Both the position numbers and the translations under genes were made by a program. Source: Puffinus mauretanicus (Eukaryota; Chordata; Aves; Procellariiformes; Procellariidae). From it: a DNA stretch of 64,000 nucleotides. The DNA lies in assembly GCA_023333565.1 (NCBI GenBank), contig JAJKFH010003229.1, positions 806,001 to 870,000 of the forward strand, written 5' to 3'. Below, in pieces: positions 25,201-34,782 of this stretch (position 1 is the stretch's first letter; every line of letters begins with the position of its first letter). The notes under the pieces are model-generated. The model saw nothing but the letters and a program-made list of their open reading frames with translations. It was not told the origin of the DNA and searched no databases.

Positions 25201-26801
25201 GCTGATTTTTCTAACGGGGAAGTGTTCATCTTGGCTTCTAGCTTCTTTCTCTTGCTATGGAGTTCCTTGTATTCATCACAACCCAAAGTATATTCCAGAA
25301 GTCTCAATAATGTGTTTGTACAATGGGAGAACTACTTCTATATAACTATTGTAACCAGTGCAACATCCATAGAGAGATGTTTCAGCAGGTGAGGGACCAG
25401 CTTCAGTAGCATGGCATAACTGTAAGCATGTAGAAACAAGTGTTTCCTAAAACAAGCAGTAACAGTTAAGCTATTTCAACAAGCAAATTTTGGATTTTTT
25501 TGGAGTTTGTGATCTGCACTGAAACATTGGATCACGGAAGAAAATTCTTCAAATCATTTAAAAAATGGTTTATAAGGGCATGATTATTTGTGCTGGCTTA
25601 ATCTTTTTTCAAATTGCTAATGCTAGAATTACTTCATCAATATTTACAGTCACACTTCTTCACACCTCTCTGGGTGACACGTGATGCAATGAACAGGATT
25701 TCTGGAATATATTATAAGCCTTAAATAGAAGAAAGGGGCATCATGTTGATGCAATCACATGCACTTACCAACTGCCATGAAAACAAAGTGTGCAAAGATA
25801 TAAATAGTGCTATTTGAGATACAAACATGTAAGTAGCAGTATCTGTAAATAAAACACGTTAAAAAGAGAAATTAGAGCCTCTTGAGAAACATTAATGGAA
25901 GGACTACTTTTCTAATAATGCTGTTATGAAAACAAATTAAACAGATGGAATGCAGGTAAGTGTTAGACCCAGCAGCACTTACCATACTGAAACCAGTACA
26001 GTATATTAGTAAAATATGCAGTAAGTTCATAAGATGTGTAGTATATTTACTTCTAATTCTTTAATATCCCAAATGATGTGGTATACCAGGATATGTGGTT
26101 ATTGTTGAGATTAACTCATTAATATACAGTAGGAAACAATTTATTTCCCTTCTTGTTCAGCTGTACCCTTGAAAACAATTAAGTTATCAAGAAAGCAAGA
26201 TGAAAAAAAAAAAAAAAAGGAAGTTTTATAATGTGTTATCTCCAAGGGTCTTTCATAGGGATATAAGAAGAGCCATATTGAGAATTGATCTGAAGTGTCA
26301 TTTCAAAGATAAACAGGGTATTTGATTGAATGTTAAAAATATTCTTGTTCCTTGCCTCTAAAAAATTCCTATAAGTCTCTAGACATTCCCAAACAGGCAT
26401 GAAACACATACAGCTCACCATTCATTCTTTTGCAGATTAATTTTTAAAAAGTGGAGACTTGTTTCCCTCCTTCCTTGGCATAACTGTTATGTGCAACGGC
26501 CCCAGTGTTGCACGGTGATGTCTGCACCAAACAGGTGCATGAGGATCTCATCTCCAGCCCCGGTCCTTGGTACAGTGTGGCAGTGGAAGCAACATGACAT
26601 CAGGGAATCATGTCATGATTATTTGTCATTACCAGTAGCTTCGTCTACTGCAATGCCAATTGGTGTGCATAGAAATTCCTTCAGCTGATGTCCAAAAACC
26701 TTTAGAGAAACTCCTGTAGTTTATTCCACTAAACCTATCAAATTCCACCCACTGTGTTCCAAATCAATTAAGGGACAGATGTACTTTTAGAAATACAGGA
26801 C
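22255..26801. other. Unassigned AT-rich sequence
   Basis: No gene recognised. A-rich simple runs lie at about 22957-22972 and 26203-26218. Open frames reach only about 72 codons, with no motif. Confidence 0.5.
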
Positions 26802-26826
26802 GGGGGGTGGGGGTGGGGGGTGGGGG
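26802..26826 (+). repeat. G-rich tract, canonical G-quadruplex motif
   Basis: Four G runs of 6, 5, 6 and 5 bases are separated by single T residues. Loops this short predict a very stable parallel quadruplex on the plus strand. It stands alone in AT-rich DNA. Confidence 0.9.
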
Positions 26827-28680
26827 TGTTGTTTTTAACATATGTCTAGCCTTCTGCTTTCTGAAATATGGAAGATTTCCAAGAATTGTAGCTAAGTTTT
26901 GGATTTAAGTTTTTTGAAGTTGCTCAGTGGTCACTCTGTGGTATTACATAAAAACAAATATTACTAAATCAGGTGTGATTAGAAACATGCCCATCAGCTA
27001 CTGACACTGATTAGTTAACGTCAAACACCTAACTTTATACAGGAGAAGGCTAGGTTGGGTGCTATTCCTACTCAATACATTTAGTTGTACCTAACAGACT
27101 CTGTTGATCATAGCTAATATTCTCAGTACACTTATAGCCAACGAGAAAAAAACTGCTGGCAGGTGAAAGAGATGAGCAAACAGATGGTGAACCACAGGTC
27201 AGTACTTTTATCATAAAATGATTACAGTAAAGTTTCCCCTGCCCCTGAAAGATGATACTCAACAGACTTCTTTCTGGCTTTCCTGTGGCCAAGTATTCTC
27301 TGTTATTTTTTTAAATGTAGAGAAAAAAGGATACATAATTCCCTATCTGTCACCTTACTCATATTTCTTCCTTTGATTATGATGGTTGGATACAATTGTC
27401 AAAAGTTTCCAAGTCCCTGCAGCATTTGTTTTGCTTCCAAATTTCATTTTTTTTATTGACTCTTCATTTTAAAATGCTCCTTGGCTTATCACTGTGCTTC
27501 CCAGATTGTAAAGTGTCATGAAAAATAATGCTATACTACTTTCAAAGCAAACAGGAAAAGGAAAATACATCTTCATTTATTTTCTATATCTAAAATGTAA
27601 GTATTAAAAATAAGGAGATTACAGAGTTATTTAAGGATGTGCAATTAACAATCAAATGTGTTTAATCCTCTTTCGCTATTCTGAACTTTAATACTGGAAA
27701 TCCTTTTGAAATTTTCCATATGACTAGAATGATAATTATATATTTTCATATGGTTTACATATGAATTAAATACAGGATTTACACACAGATAAAGCTTACT
27801 GAACATTACAGAGGAAAATTTTCAGGGCCTTAATGTTGTTGCACTTTTAACACTAGAAGTGCAAATGTACAAAGTCAAGCCCCAACATAAATAAGTAAAG
27901 TGAACATGCTGATATTGCTAAACCTTCAGCTGCAAAACTTTCAAATGGTAAACAAATATGCTTAATCAGTCTTTGAATTACTATAATGTATATCTTGACT
28001 AACATTTGTTAATGGCTCAGAAAAGTGCTCATTTGCCTGTGCAAAAGATAAACTATATTAAGCACCACAGGGCTGATTTTTATACCACTCACACTGCTGT
28101 AAATTGGTAATCCTAATAAAATCAGAGAAATAATGCTGATCCAGACCCAACATTGGTAATATCTATCAGGTGAACAAGTTTAACAAGGCTTTCTAAACAT
28201 AAAATTATTTCAGTACAAGCAGAGGTCAGAAAAGAGAAATGAAGAGCAGAACCAGACTGTCTGTTGTGTGAGATAATGATTAATCATCTACATTTTGGCT
28301 GAAAGATCAGGGATCTCAGTTTACCTCTGAGGTTTATCTGAGGTTTCGTTGAGGAAATATCCTGTACGCTTATCATATTAACCTATTAACTAGGTGATAA
28401 AGACTTTTATTGTGTACACATATTTTGCAATGGAAATAACAGTAGTAAAGAACAGCCTACAAAATAATTTTTTTATTCATCTTTATCTGATTTGTGCAAT
28501 TCCAGAAAAATCCAACCATAGAACAGTATGTAATTCAACATTATCTAGCAGTGATATATAACCACAAACTGGATGATATTTGAGAAATATTGCTTTGCTC
28601 CTCTTTTCTTACTAAACATGCTTGACACAGGCTGCTGATCTTCTCCTTCCCCTCATTTCAAGTTATGGAAATTAACAAAA
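26827..28680. other. Unassigned AT-rich sequence
   Basis: No gene or repeat family recognised up to the start of the ancient CR1-like remnant. Confidence 0.5.
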
Positions 28681-30043
28681 AATAAGGTTGGAATGGGCCC
28701 ACAAGTGTCATCTTATCCATCCCAATGCCAGGGAGATGTCATAACTATATTTTGTTAATTCTGAAATGTTTATCTGGATTGTTTTTAAAGTCCAAGAGTG
28801 AGGTTGACTTTTCAATTTCTTTCTGTTCCAGCATTTAATTATCTCTATCATTAGAAAGGTTTTTATCAAATCCTCTCTAAACCTTTCTTGTTGATTTTCA
28901 AAGCCACTACTTCTCGTCTTATCCTCCACCGGCATAGAAAACAAACTATTTTGCTTTTATAGCAGTCTTTTTAGGTATTTGAAGATGACTGTGACAGAAC
29001 AGCCCTCTCCTTTCTCTTTGAAACTTCTTCTCCACCTTCCTTGGCCATATTTTTCGTAACTTTGATCCTTCTTCCTTTACTTCTCTGGACGTTCTTCAAT
29101 TTTTCCATATGTCTTTACTAAAATGATGAGCTCACAGCCAAACAGTGTTCTGGGACTCCAAATGGAAGGATTATTTTATACATCACAGACTACACTCTTT
29201 TTCATATATCCCAGAAGATCTGCCTTTTTTGAACATCATCAAACAGTTAACTAAAATTCAATTTATGATCCCCTATAATATTGCATTTGTCTATATTTAA
29301 TTTTTTTCCCTGTCATTTCCATAACTTGTCATGATTATTTCTAATTCTGTGTCCTCTAGTGTACTTGCAGTCCCTCCTGACTTTGAGTCATGTACAGACT
29401 TAATAAGTGTATTCCATCATCTAATTGGCTACTGAAAATACTAAGCAGAATGAGCCTCAAGATGGATCTCTGAGAAACTCCACTTAATACTCTCTTCTAG
29501 AATGCGCCATTGATAACTGCTTTCTACAGTAAGATTTTCTTATTAGTTTTGCCATGATATTTTCATCTATTTTTCTTCTTCAGTTATGAAGGTATCATTT
29601 CAAATACTAAAGAAAAAAATAAAACAAAAAAATCCTTACTAGTGCAAAGATACATGACAGCTGCTGTTTCTCTCCTAAATAGACTGGTCCTTATCCTGTC
29701 AGAAAGGAACTCGGATTTATCTAGAACCTTCTATATTTTTGTTAAAAATCTCCTCGTCACCTTTCAAATGTCTACAATTATTCAGTTCCAAGAATTTTGA
29801 GGGGCGATAGAGGGACAGAATTTTTCCAACAATTGAAAGGCAAGCTAAGATGTCTAATTTCCTCCACATTGCCCACCCTCTTTTTAAAGATACATACTAT
29901 GTTTTCCCTTTTCTATTTTTCTGCTCTCTCTCATTTGTCTACAGTATCAAATTACTAGCAGTTCCAGATTGCTTCAATTAGTTCTTTAATTACCTTAGGA
30001 TGAAGTTTTCTAGACCAAGCCAGTCTGAAAACATTTAATCTCC
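28681..30043 (-). mobile_element. Ancient CR1/L3-like LINE remnant, part 1
   Basis: Heavily degraded LINE on the minus strand. On plus it starts with GGTTGGAATGGGCC, the reverse of a CR1-type 3' UTR start. It passes a CTTCTCTGGACGTTCTTCAATT block (the C-terminal RRATK region of ORF2). It then follows RT order: ACTTTGAGTCATGTACAGACTT corresponds to the region around the catalytic box, and TGAGCCTCAAGATGGATCTCTGAG to the motif before it. Every frame has many stops. Divergence is far greater than in copies A and B, so it is much older. An ERV interrupts it at 30044. Confidence 0.75.
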
Positions 30044-30581
30044 TGTTCTGGTTTTGGCTGGGATAATTTTCTTCATAGTAGCTGGTATGGGACTACATTT
30101 TGGATTTGAGCTGAAAACCATGTTGATAACACAGGGATGTTTTAGTTACTGCTGAGCAGTGCTGACACAGAGTCAAGGCTTTTTCCTGCTTCTCACAGCA
30201 CTCCACCAGCGAGGAGGCTGGGGGTGCACAAGAAGCTGGGAGGGGACACAGCCAGGACAGCTGACCCCAACTGGCCAAAGGGATATTCCATACCGTATGA
30301 CGTCATGCTCAGCAGTAAAAAGCTAGGGGAAGAAGACAGAAGTGGGGGAACATTTGGAGTGATGGCATTTGTCTTCCCAAGTAACTGTTACGCGTAATGG
30401 AGCCCTGCTTTCCTGGAGATGGCTGAACACCTGCCTGCCGATGGGAAGTGGTGAATGAATTCCTTGTTTTCCTTTGCTTGCGCGCACGGCTTTTGCCGTG
30501 ATTCTCTCGCCCATCTCACTGAGGGGGAGCAAGCGAGCAGCTGGGTGGTGCTTAGTTGCGGGCTGGGGTTAAGCCATGACA
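30044..30581 (+). repeat. 5' LTR of the ERV
   Basis: 538 bp, beginning TGTTCTGGTTTTGGC and ending GCCATGACA. It aligns along its length with the 3' LTR and the solo LTR. Relative to both it lacks about 50 bp near 30497 containing the ATTAAA poly(A) signal. Its TATA position reads CAGTAAAAAG instead of CATATAAA. The TGACGTCA site is kept. Confidence 0.9.
30298..30305 (+). promoter_or_regulatory. Consensus CRE/ATF site in the 5' LTR
   Basis: Full palindromic TGACGTCA, preserved at the same place in the 3' LTR and the solo LTR. The TATA box that should follow about 15 bp downstream is mutated in this copy. Confidence 0.75.
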
Positions 30582-30589
30582 GTCCTTTT

Positions 30590-30607
30590 TGGCGCCCAAC
30601 ATAGGGC
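30590..30607 (+). other. Retroviral primer-binding site, tRNA-Lys type
   Basis: TGGCGCCCAACATAGGGC lies 8 nt after the 5' LTR. It differs at two of 18 positions from the site complementary to tRNA-Lys1,2 used by several betaretroviruses (established knowledge). This supports first-strand priming by tRNA-Lys and a class II/beta-like affinity. The 5-bp duplication is slightly unusual, since 6 bp is more typical of that class. Confidence 0.8.
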
Positions 30608-30842
30608 TCAAAGGCTTTGAGATAACAGATTTGATTGGAATGTGCTAGATCAAATTTGTAGCTGTTATTGCTGTTTAGCTATTAATTGGCAGGCTCCTGT
30701 ACTTGCCATGGGGTTTGCTTGCCTTACTGTATATTAGAGTCTTGTGCTCGTTAGTGGCTGCTTTTTGCTTTCGCTGCTTGCTGTGCTGCTGTACTGCTGA
30801 TCATCTTACTGTGCCGTGCCTGGGAACATTCTGATAACAGCA

Positions 30843-30929
30843 ATGGGGATGCGCCTGGGCTGGCAGATGGCCAGGGCATGGCTGCTGCTTCTGTGCTGCT
30901 GTACCAGACAGGTTGGAACTCCACTGTGA
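30843..30929 (+). CDS. Short leader-like ORF in the ERV internal region
   Basis: A 28-codon frame starting at the first of three early Met codons and ending in TGA. Its centre is hydrophobic (ARAWLLLLCCC) after a basic and polar start, which resembles a secretory signal peptide. The same frame continues after the stop, with one further TGA, into the 48-bp array, where it reads as a 16-residue repeat. Whether it was ever translated is unknown; it may be a remnant of an envelope leader or chance. Confidence 0.25.
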   Translation: MGMRLGWQMARAWLLLLCCCTRQVGTPL

Positions 30930-30972
30930 ACTCGAGTCGAAGGGACTGTGACCTGTGGCTGAGTCCACGCGG

Positions 30973-31510
30973 GAGCAGGATACCCCGAAGTGTCTGTGGC
31001 CATGGATAAGCCCACACCAGAGCAGGTACATCTCGAAGCGTCTGTGGCCATGGTTATGTCTGTGCCGCAGCAGGTATGCCTCTGAAGGGATTGTGGCCCA
31101 AGGATAAGTCCATGCTGGAGAAGGTACACCTCGAAGCATCTGTGGCTGTGCATGAGGTCATGCTGGAGCACCTCAAAGCGTGTGGCCATGAATAAGCCCA
31201 CAACAGAGCAGGTACAGCCCTGGAGGGATTGCAGCCATGGGTAAGGCCATTTGGGAGCAGGTTTACTCCTGAAGGGACTGTGGCTGTGGGTAAGGCCACG
31301 CTGGAGCGGGTATATCTGTGAAGGCACTGTGGCCCATGGAGAAGGCCACGCTGGAACAGGTGCACCTCAAAGCGACTGTGGCAGTGGATAAGTCTATGCC
31401 GCAGCAGGTATACCCCTGGAGACACTGCAGCTCATAGATAAGGCTCCACTTGGAGCAGGTACTCCCCTAAGGGACTGCAGTCTGTGGATAAGTCCAAGCC
31501 GGAGCAGGGG
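30973..31510 (+). repeat. 48-bp tandem repeat array inside the ERV
   Basis: Twelve diverged units anchored on GAGCAGGTA-like motifs, at about 30973, 31020, 31068 and so on to about 31500, average spacing 48 bp. Each unit follows the pattern GAGCAGGTACACCTCGAAG, then a CTGTGGCCATGGATAAG-type segment. Because 48 is a multiple of three, an intact array would encode 16-residue repeats; here stops and small indels break it. Long minus-strand open frames over this interval are by-products of the array. Confidence 0.88.
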
Positions 31511-31989
31511 CAAGTGAAGGAGTTCATCGCAATGTTAAACCCAATGGTCTGGTCCAAAGGGACCAGGGGTGGAGATTGCAATGGAAATACCTTTAAATTG
31601 TTGCAACCTGGGATTTGAGTTGCATGTTATGGGAATTACTATAGCAGGAACCACCTGAACCAATGGAGGACAAGTCTTACAAGAAGCAGTGCAAGTGCAG
31701 CAGTGACCCGACCTGAGCTGGCTTTGGTGCCCAGTAACTCCACACAACACACCACCTCTCCTGTCCTGAGTGACCACCATAGCAGATGGAGCCCCAAGTC
31801 ATGGACTGAATGAACTCAATGGACACCTTGTGGACACTTGTGGACATTTTACAGACATTTGACAGGGGTGGTCCATAGACTAGGGGAATGGTATCTCTGT
31901 ATTATATCAAAGGATGGGAAGAGTGGTGGTGGTTAATGAGGATGTATTGGATAGTGTGGCACCTGAGCATGACGTAAATGGTATGGAAT
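31511..31989 (+). other. ERV internal region, 3' non-coding part
   Basis: Unique sequence between the repeat array and the polypurine tract. It has no long plus-strand frame and no retroviral protein similarity I can see. A small local repeat of TGGACA-type words occurs around 31820-31860. Confidence 0.6.
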
Positions 31990-32002
31990 AAGGGGTGGAG
32001 AA
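31990..32002 (+). other. Polypurine tract of the ERV
   Basis: AAGGGGTGGAGAA directly abuts the TG start of the 3' LTR and has a single pyrimidine. This position and composition match the plus-strand primer of retroviral reverse transcription. Confidence 0.75.
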
Positions 32003-32262
32003 TGTGCTGGTTTTGGCTGGGATAGAGTTAATTTTCTTCATAGTAGCTAGCATGGGGCTATGTTTTGGATTTCTGCCAGAAACCGTGTTGATAACACAGG
32101 GATGTTTTAGTTACTGCTGAGCAGTGCTTACACAGAGTCAAGGCTTTTTCCTGCTTCTCACAGCACTCCACCAGCGAGGAGGCTGGGGGTGCACAAGAAG
32201 CTGGGAGGGGACACAGCCGGGACAGCTGACCCCAACTGACCAAATGGATGTCCCACACCATA

Positions 32263-32286
32263 TGACGTCATGCTCAGCATATAAAT
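32263..32286 (+). promoter_or_regulatory. CRE and TATA box of the 3' LTR
   Basis: TGACGTCA followed 9 bp later by TATAAAT, the core of the LTR U3 promoter. Both are intact here, so this LTR rather than the 5' one could still drive transcription into the flanking DNA. Confidence 0.7.
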
Positions 32287-32466
32287 CTGAGGGAAGAAGA
32301 GGGAATGGGGGGACATTCGGAGTGGTGGTGTTTGTCTTCCCAAGTAACTGTTACGCGTGATGGAGCCCTGCTTTCCTGGAGATGGCTGAACACCTGCCTG
32401 CCGATGGGAAGTAGTGAATGAATTCCTTGTTTTGCTTTGCTTGAGTGCACAGCTTTTGCTTTGCCT

Positions 32467-32472
32467 ATTAAA
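32467..32472 (+). terminator. LTR poly(A) signal ATTAAA
   Basis: ATTAAA lies within CCTATTAAACTGTC, a layout shared with the solo LTR (TTTAAT on plus at 56518-56523). The segment is deleted from the 5' LTR. Confidence 0.65.
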
Positions 32473-32581
32473 CTGTCTTTATCTCAGCCCACGAGTTTTC
32501 TCACTTTTACCCTTCCGATTCTCTCTCCCATCCCACCGGGCTGTGTGGTGCTTAGCTGCCAGCTGGGGTTAAACCATGACA

Positions 32582-33060
32582 TTTCCTTAAACCTCTCACC
32601 TGATCTTCTCCTTTCTCAGGGTGAGCATGACTCATTACTGCAAAAAAGCAGAGATCTTTTTTTACAAGGACTGATACAAAAGGTATTGGACATTTCAGAG
32701 TTGTCAGCATCAGCTTTCTCTTATTGCTCAATAGCAGATCAATTCCTTGGTTCTCATCTTGGTACTAACATAAAAGATAGCAAGCATATATCAAGAAATA
32801 TTTATCAGTTGCATCTCAGTTTGAGCTTTCATATTTTGTTTCCACATTTTTTTCTTTGCTTCTTTATATTCATCCTTTGTAACCTGACCTGATTTTTGTT
32901 TGCTGACATTATCTTCTTACGTCTCAGTTTGATACAGAGCTCTTCGTTTCCTTAAATTGATTTCTTAATGCACATCCTCCCCTTCCTCTGCATTAAAATA
33001 ATTTGTGATGATGTTCTCACTATCATTTCTTTGAGGAACTCTCAGATCTATATAATTACT
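32582..33060 (-). mobile_element. Ancient CR1/L3-like LINE remnant, part 2
   Basis: Sequence just beyond the ERV continues the degraded minus-strand LINE of 28681-30043. The pattern (CTTAAACCTCTCACCTGATC, then TTCTTTATATTCATCC) matches the region upstream of RT in CR1/L3 elements. Similarity fades and the outer limit is uncertain. No intact frame remains. Confidence 0.5.
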
Positions 33061-34758
33061 TTTCTCCTTAGATGAACTTCTTTTCCTTCCTTCTTTGAGT
33101 TTAATAGGATGATATAGCTCTTTTGCTCCTTTTCACAGTTATAAACTAAGCAGAGAACAAAATCTATATTCCTACCACACCAGAAAAACTTGCTTGATCA
33201 TGATTAAACTCAGATTCAACTCACAGAGTCAGCATCTCCCACATTTCAAAAATACGCTCGTTTTCCATTATCGCAGTGCCTTTCACAATCATACGATGAG
33301 TTCTTTAAATTCTGCAGTATTTTGTCGCAGGGTAGATGCTCTGTTGTGAAGCACAGTTCCTATTTCCTTCTCTTTACAACACAGAATGTGTTTTCTTGCA
33401 ATTTTCTTACATTCAATTTAGAGTACTTCAACATTTGATAAATATTCTTTGTTCTGGAAAGCTTCATACTTTTATTATCAGTAATTTTTGTGACTTAAGG
33501 GAAAACACTTCCCATTCAGATCTAATGAGGAAAGAAAAAAACCTGTGACTGATATAATTTTAAGCTAAATAAACTTCAATTGATTTGAAGGGAACCCCAT
33601 TAGTTAAGTGTCACTGACAGCTGAACCAATTTCTATTCACTCACAACTTTATAATATTTTTGCAGCTTGAATTTAAAATGTGGTATACTTCACTTAAATG
33701 CATTTTATGAAAATTTACTGGAAATAAATAAATTAACTTTTGCTATCATTCAAGCATAACAGCAAGGAAACTAAAACTTTATTATTGTTTATTGACATAA
33801 ACAGTACAGAGGAAAGGACATGGCTTGCAGTTTACTTTTGACATTCAAGTATTATGGTCATCAAGAACAAATCATTTTGAAAAAAGTGGATTTACTTGCT
33901 GCAAACTTAGAATACTATCTTCAAATGCATTCACTTTATCTCTGCTTTTGAACCATTTCCTATATTTCTTTGTTCTTATTGTAAGTCCAGATCCAAAAGA
34001 GCACTTCAGTCATGTACAATGGACTTCAGCGTGCATATGCTTAAATGCCCTTTCTTAAATGGAAGTAATTTCCTGAACTGAAATCACAGTGAATGCTGAA
34101 AATCTTGATATAATTCAGTTAAATTCTCTACGAAAATTTTAGGGTTTTTTTAGGCTCACTGAGAAAATTATCCTTTAAAGTAAGTAATAAAATAATAATT
34201 TGCAGAAAGTCTGAAGGCTACAAAAAATATCAAGTAAATAGAACTGCTGGTGAAGAAAATGTTTCCCACAGTATTAGTGTCCCTGCTTAAAGGTCATCAA
34301 TAACTCAAGAAATAAATAACATCTACTCACATCCAACCCATTTGCTATCCTTTGTACATTATGTGGCTGCTGATCTCTATGATGACATTTATCTTCACTC
34401 CTGAGGAAAGATAGAATAACTCATGAGTATTGTTGACAGAAGAGAGTTATTTCTCTGTTCCTCTCCAGCATAGGTAAATGTCATCCCAGACATCAGCTAC
34501 TGTTTCTACCCACAGAGCAGTGGAAACAGACTTTTGGCTACCTGCACCTTGCATTTTAGAGAGCTGCCACTTAAATAAAATCTTAATATGAATGTAGTTC
34601 ATAATGTTCCCCTTACCTGTGGGTTGGGAGGTCTTCAAAGGCACGTTGCATACCAAAACAAGAACAGTCACTTGCTGAGTAAGGAGTTGCACTAATTCTC
34701 TCATCCTTCGTGCCATCTACCAGCCTGCCTTTCTTTGAGCCCTGTACTGGGATCGGAT
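33061..34758. other. Unassigned AT-rich sequence
   Basis: No gene recognised. Some of the first few hundred bases may still be unrecognisable LINE remnant. Confidence 0.45.
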
Positions 34759-34782
34759 CCTGCTGGTTGGAGAACCAGCAGG
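34759..34782. repeat. Perfect hairpin, 10-bp arms with 4-nt loop
   Basis: CCTGCTGGTT and AACCAGCAGG flank a GGAG loop. The arms are GC-rich relative to the surroundings. It is too short for a microRNA precursor. Confidence 0.85.

Larger units (their letters stand above)
30044..32581 (+). mobile_element. Non-autonomous endogenous retrovirus with two LTRs
   Basis: A complete LTR-internal-LTR structure of 2538 bp. Both LTRs begin TG and end CA. The internal part starts with a lysine-type primer-binding site and ends in a polypurine tract, but is only about 1.42 kb and encodes no gag, protease, polymerase or envelope. Most of its middle is a 48-bp tandem array. Flanks TCTCC (30039-30043) and TTTCC (32582-32586) are a one-mismatch 5-bp target-site duplication, consistent with the perfect 5-bp duplication of the solo LTR at 56390. 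The element would have depended on proteins of another retrovirus. It lies inside an older CR1-like remnant. Confidence 0.9.
32003..32581 (+). repeat. 3' LTR of the ERV
   Basis: 579 bp, from TGTGCTGGTTTTGGC to AACCATGACA. It retains TGACGTCA at 32263-32270, a TATA box (TATAAAT) at 32280-32286 and an ATTAAA poly(A) signal at 32467-32472. Relative to the other two LTR copies it lacks about 19 bp of the GGGGGAGTGAGCGAG-type stretch near 32538. This is a private deletion different from that of the 5' LTR. Confidence 0.9.

Noticed and set aside
30801..31425. Long minus-strand frames of 112-173 codons with repeated peptides
   Set aside because: They lie antisense to the 48-bp array of the ERV. Openness and repetition come from the tandem DNA units.
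30973..31510. Regularly spaced repeats resembling a CRISPR array
   Set aside because: The 48-bp units are contiguous and diverged, without unique spacers, and lie inside a vertebrate ERV. This is a minisatellite.
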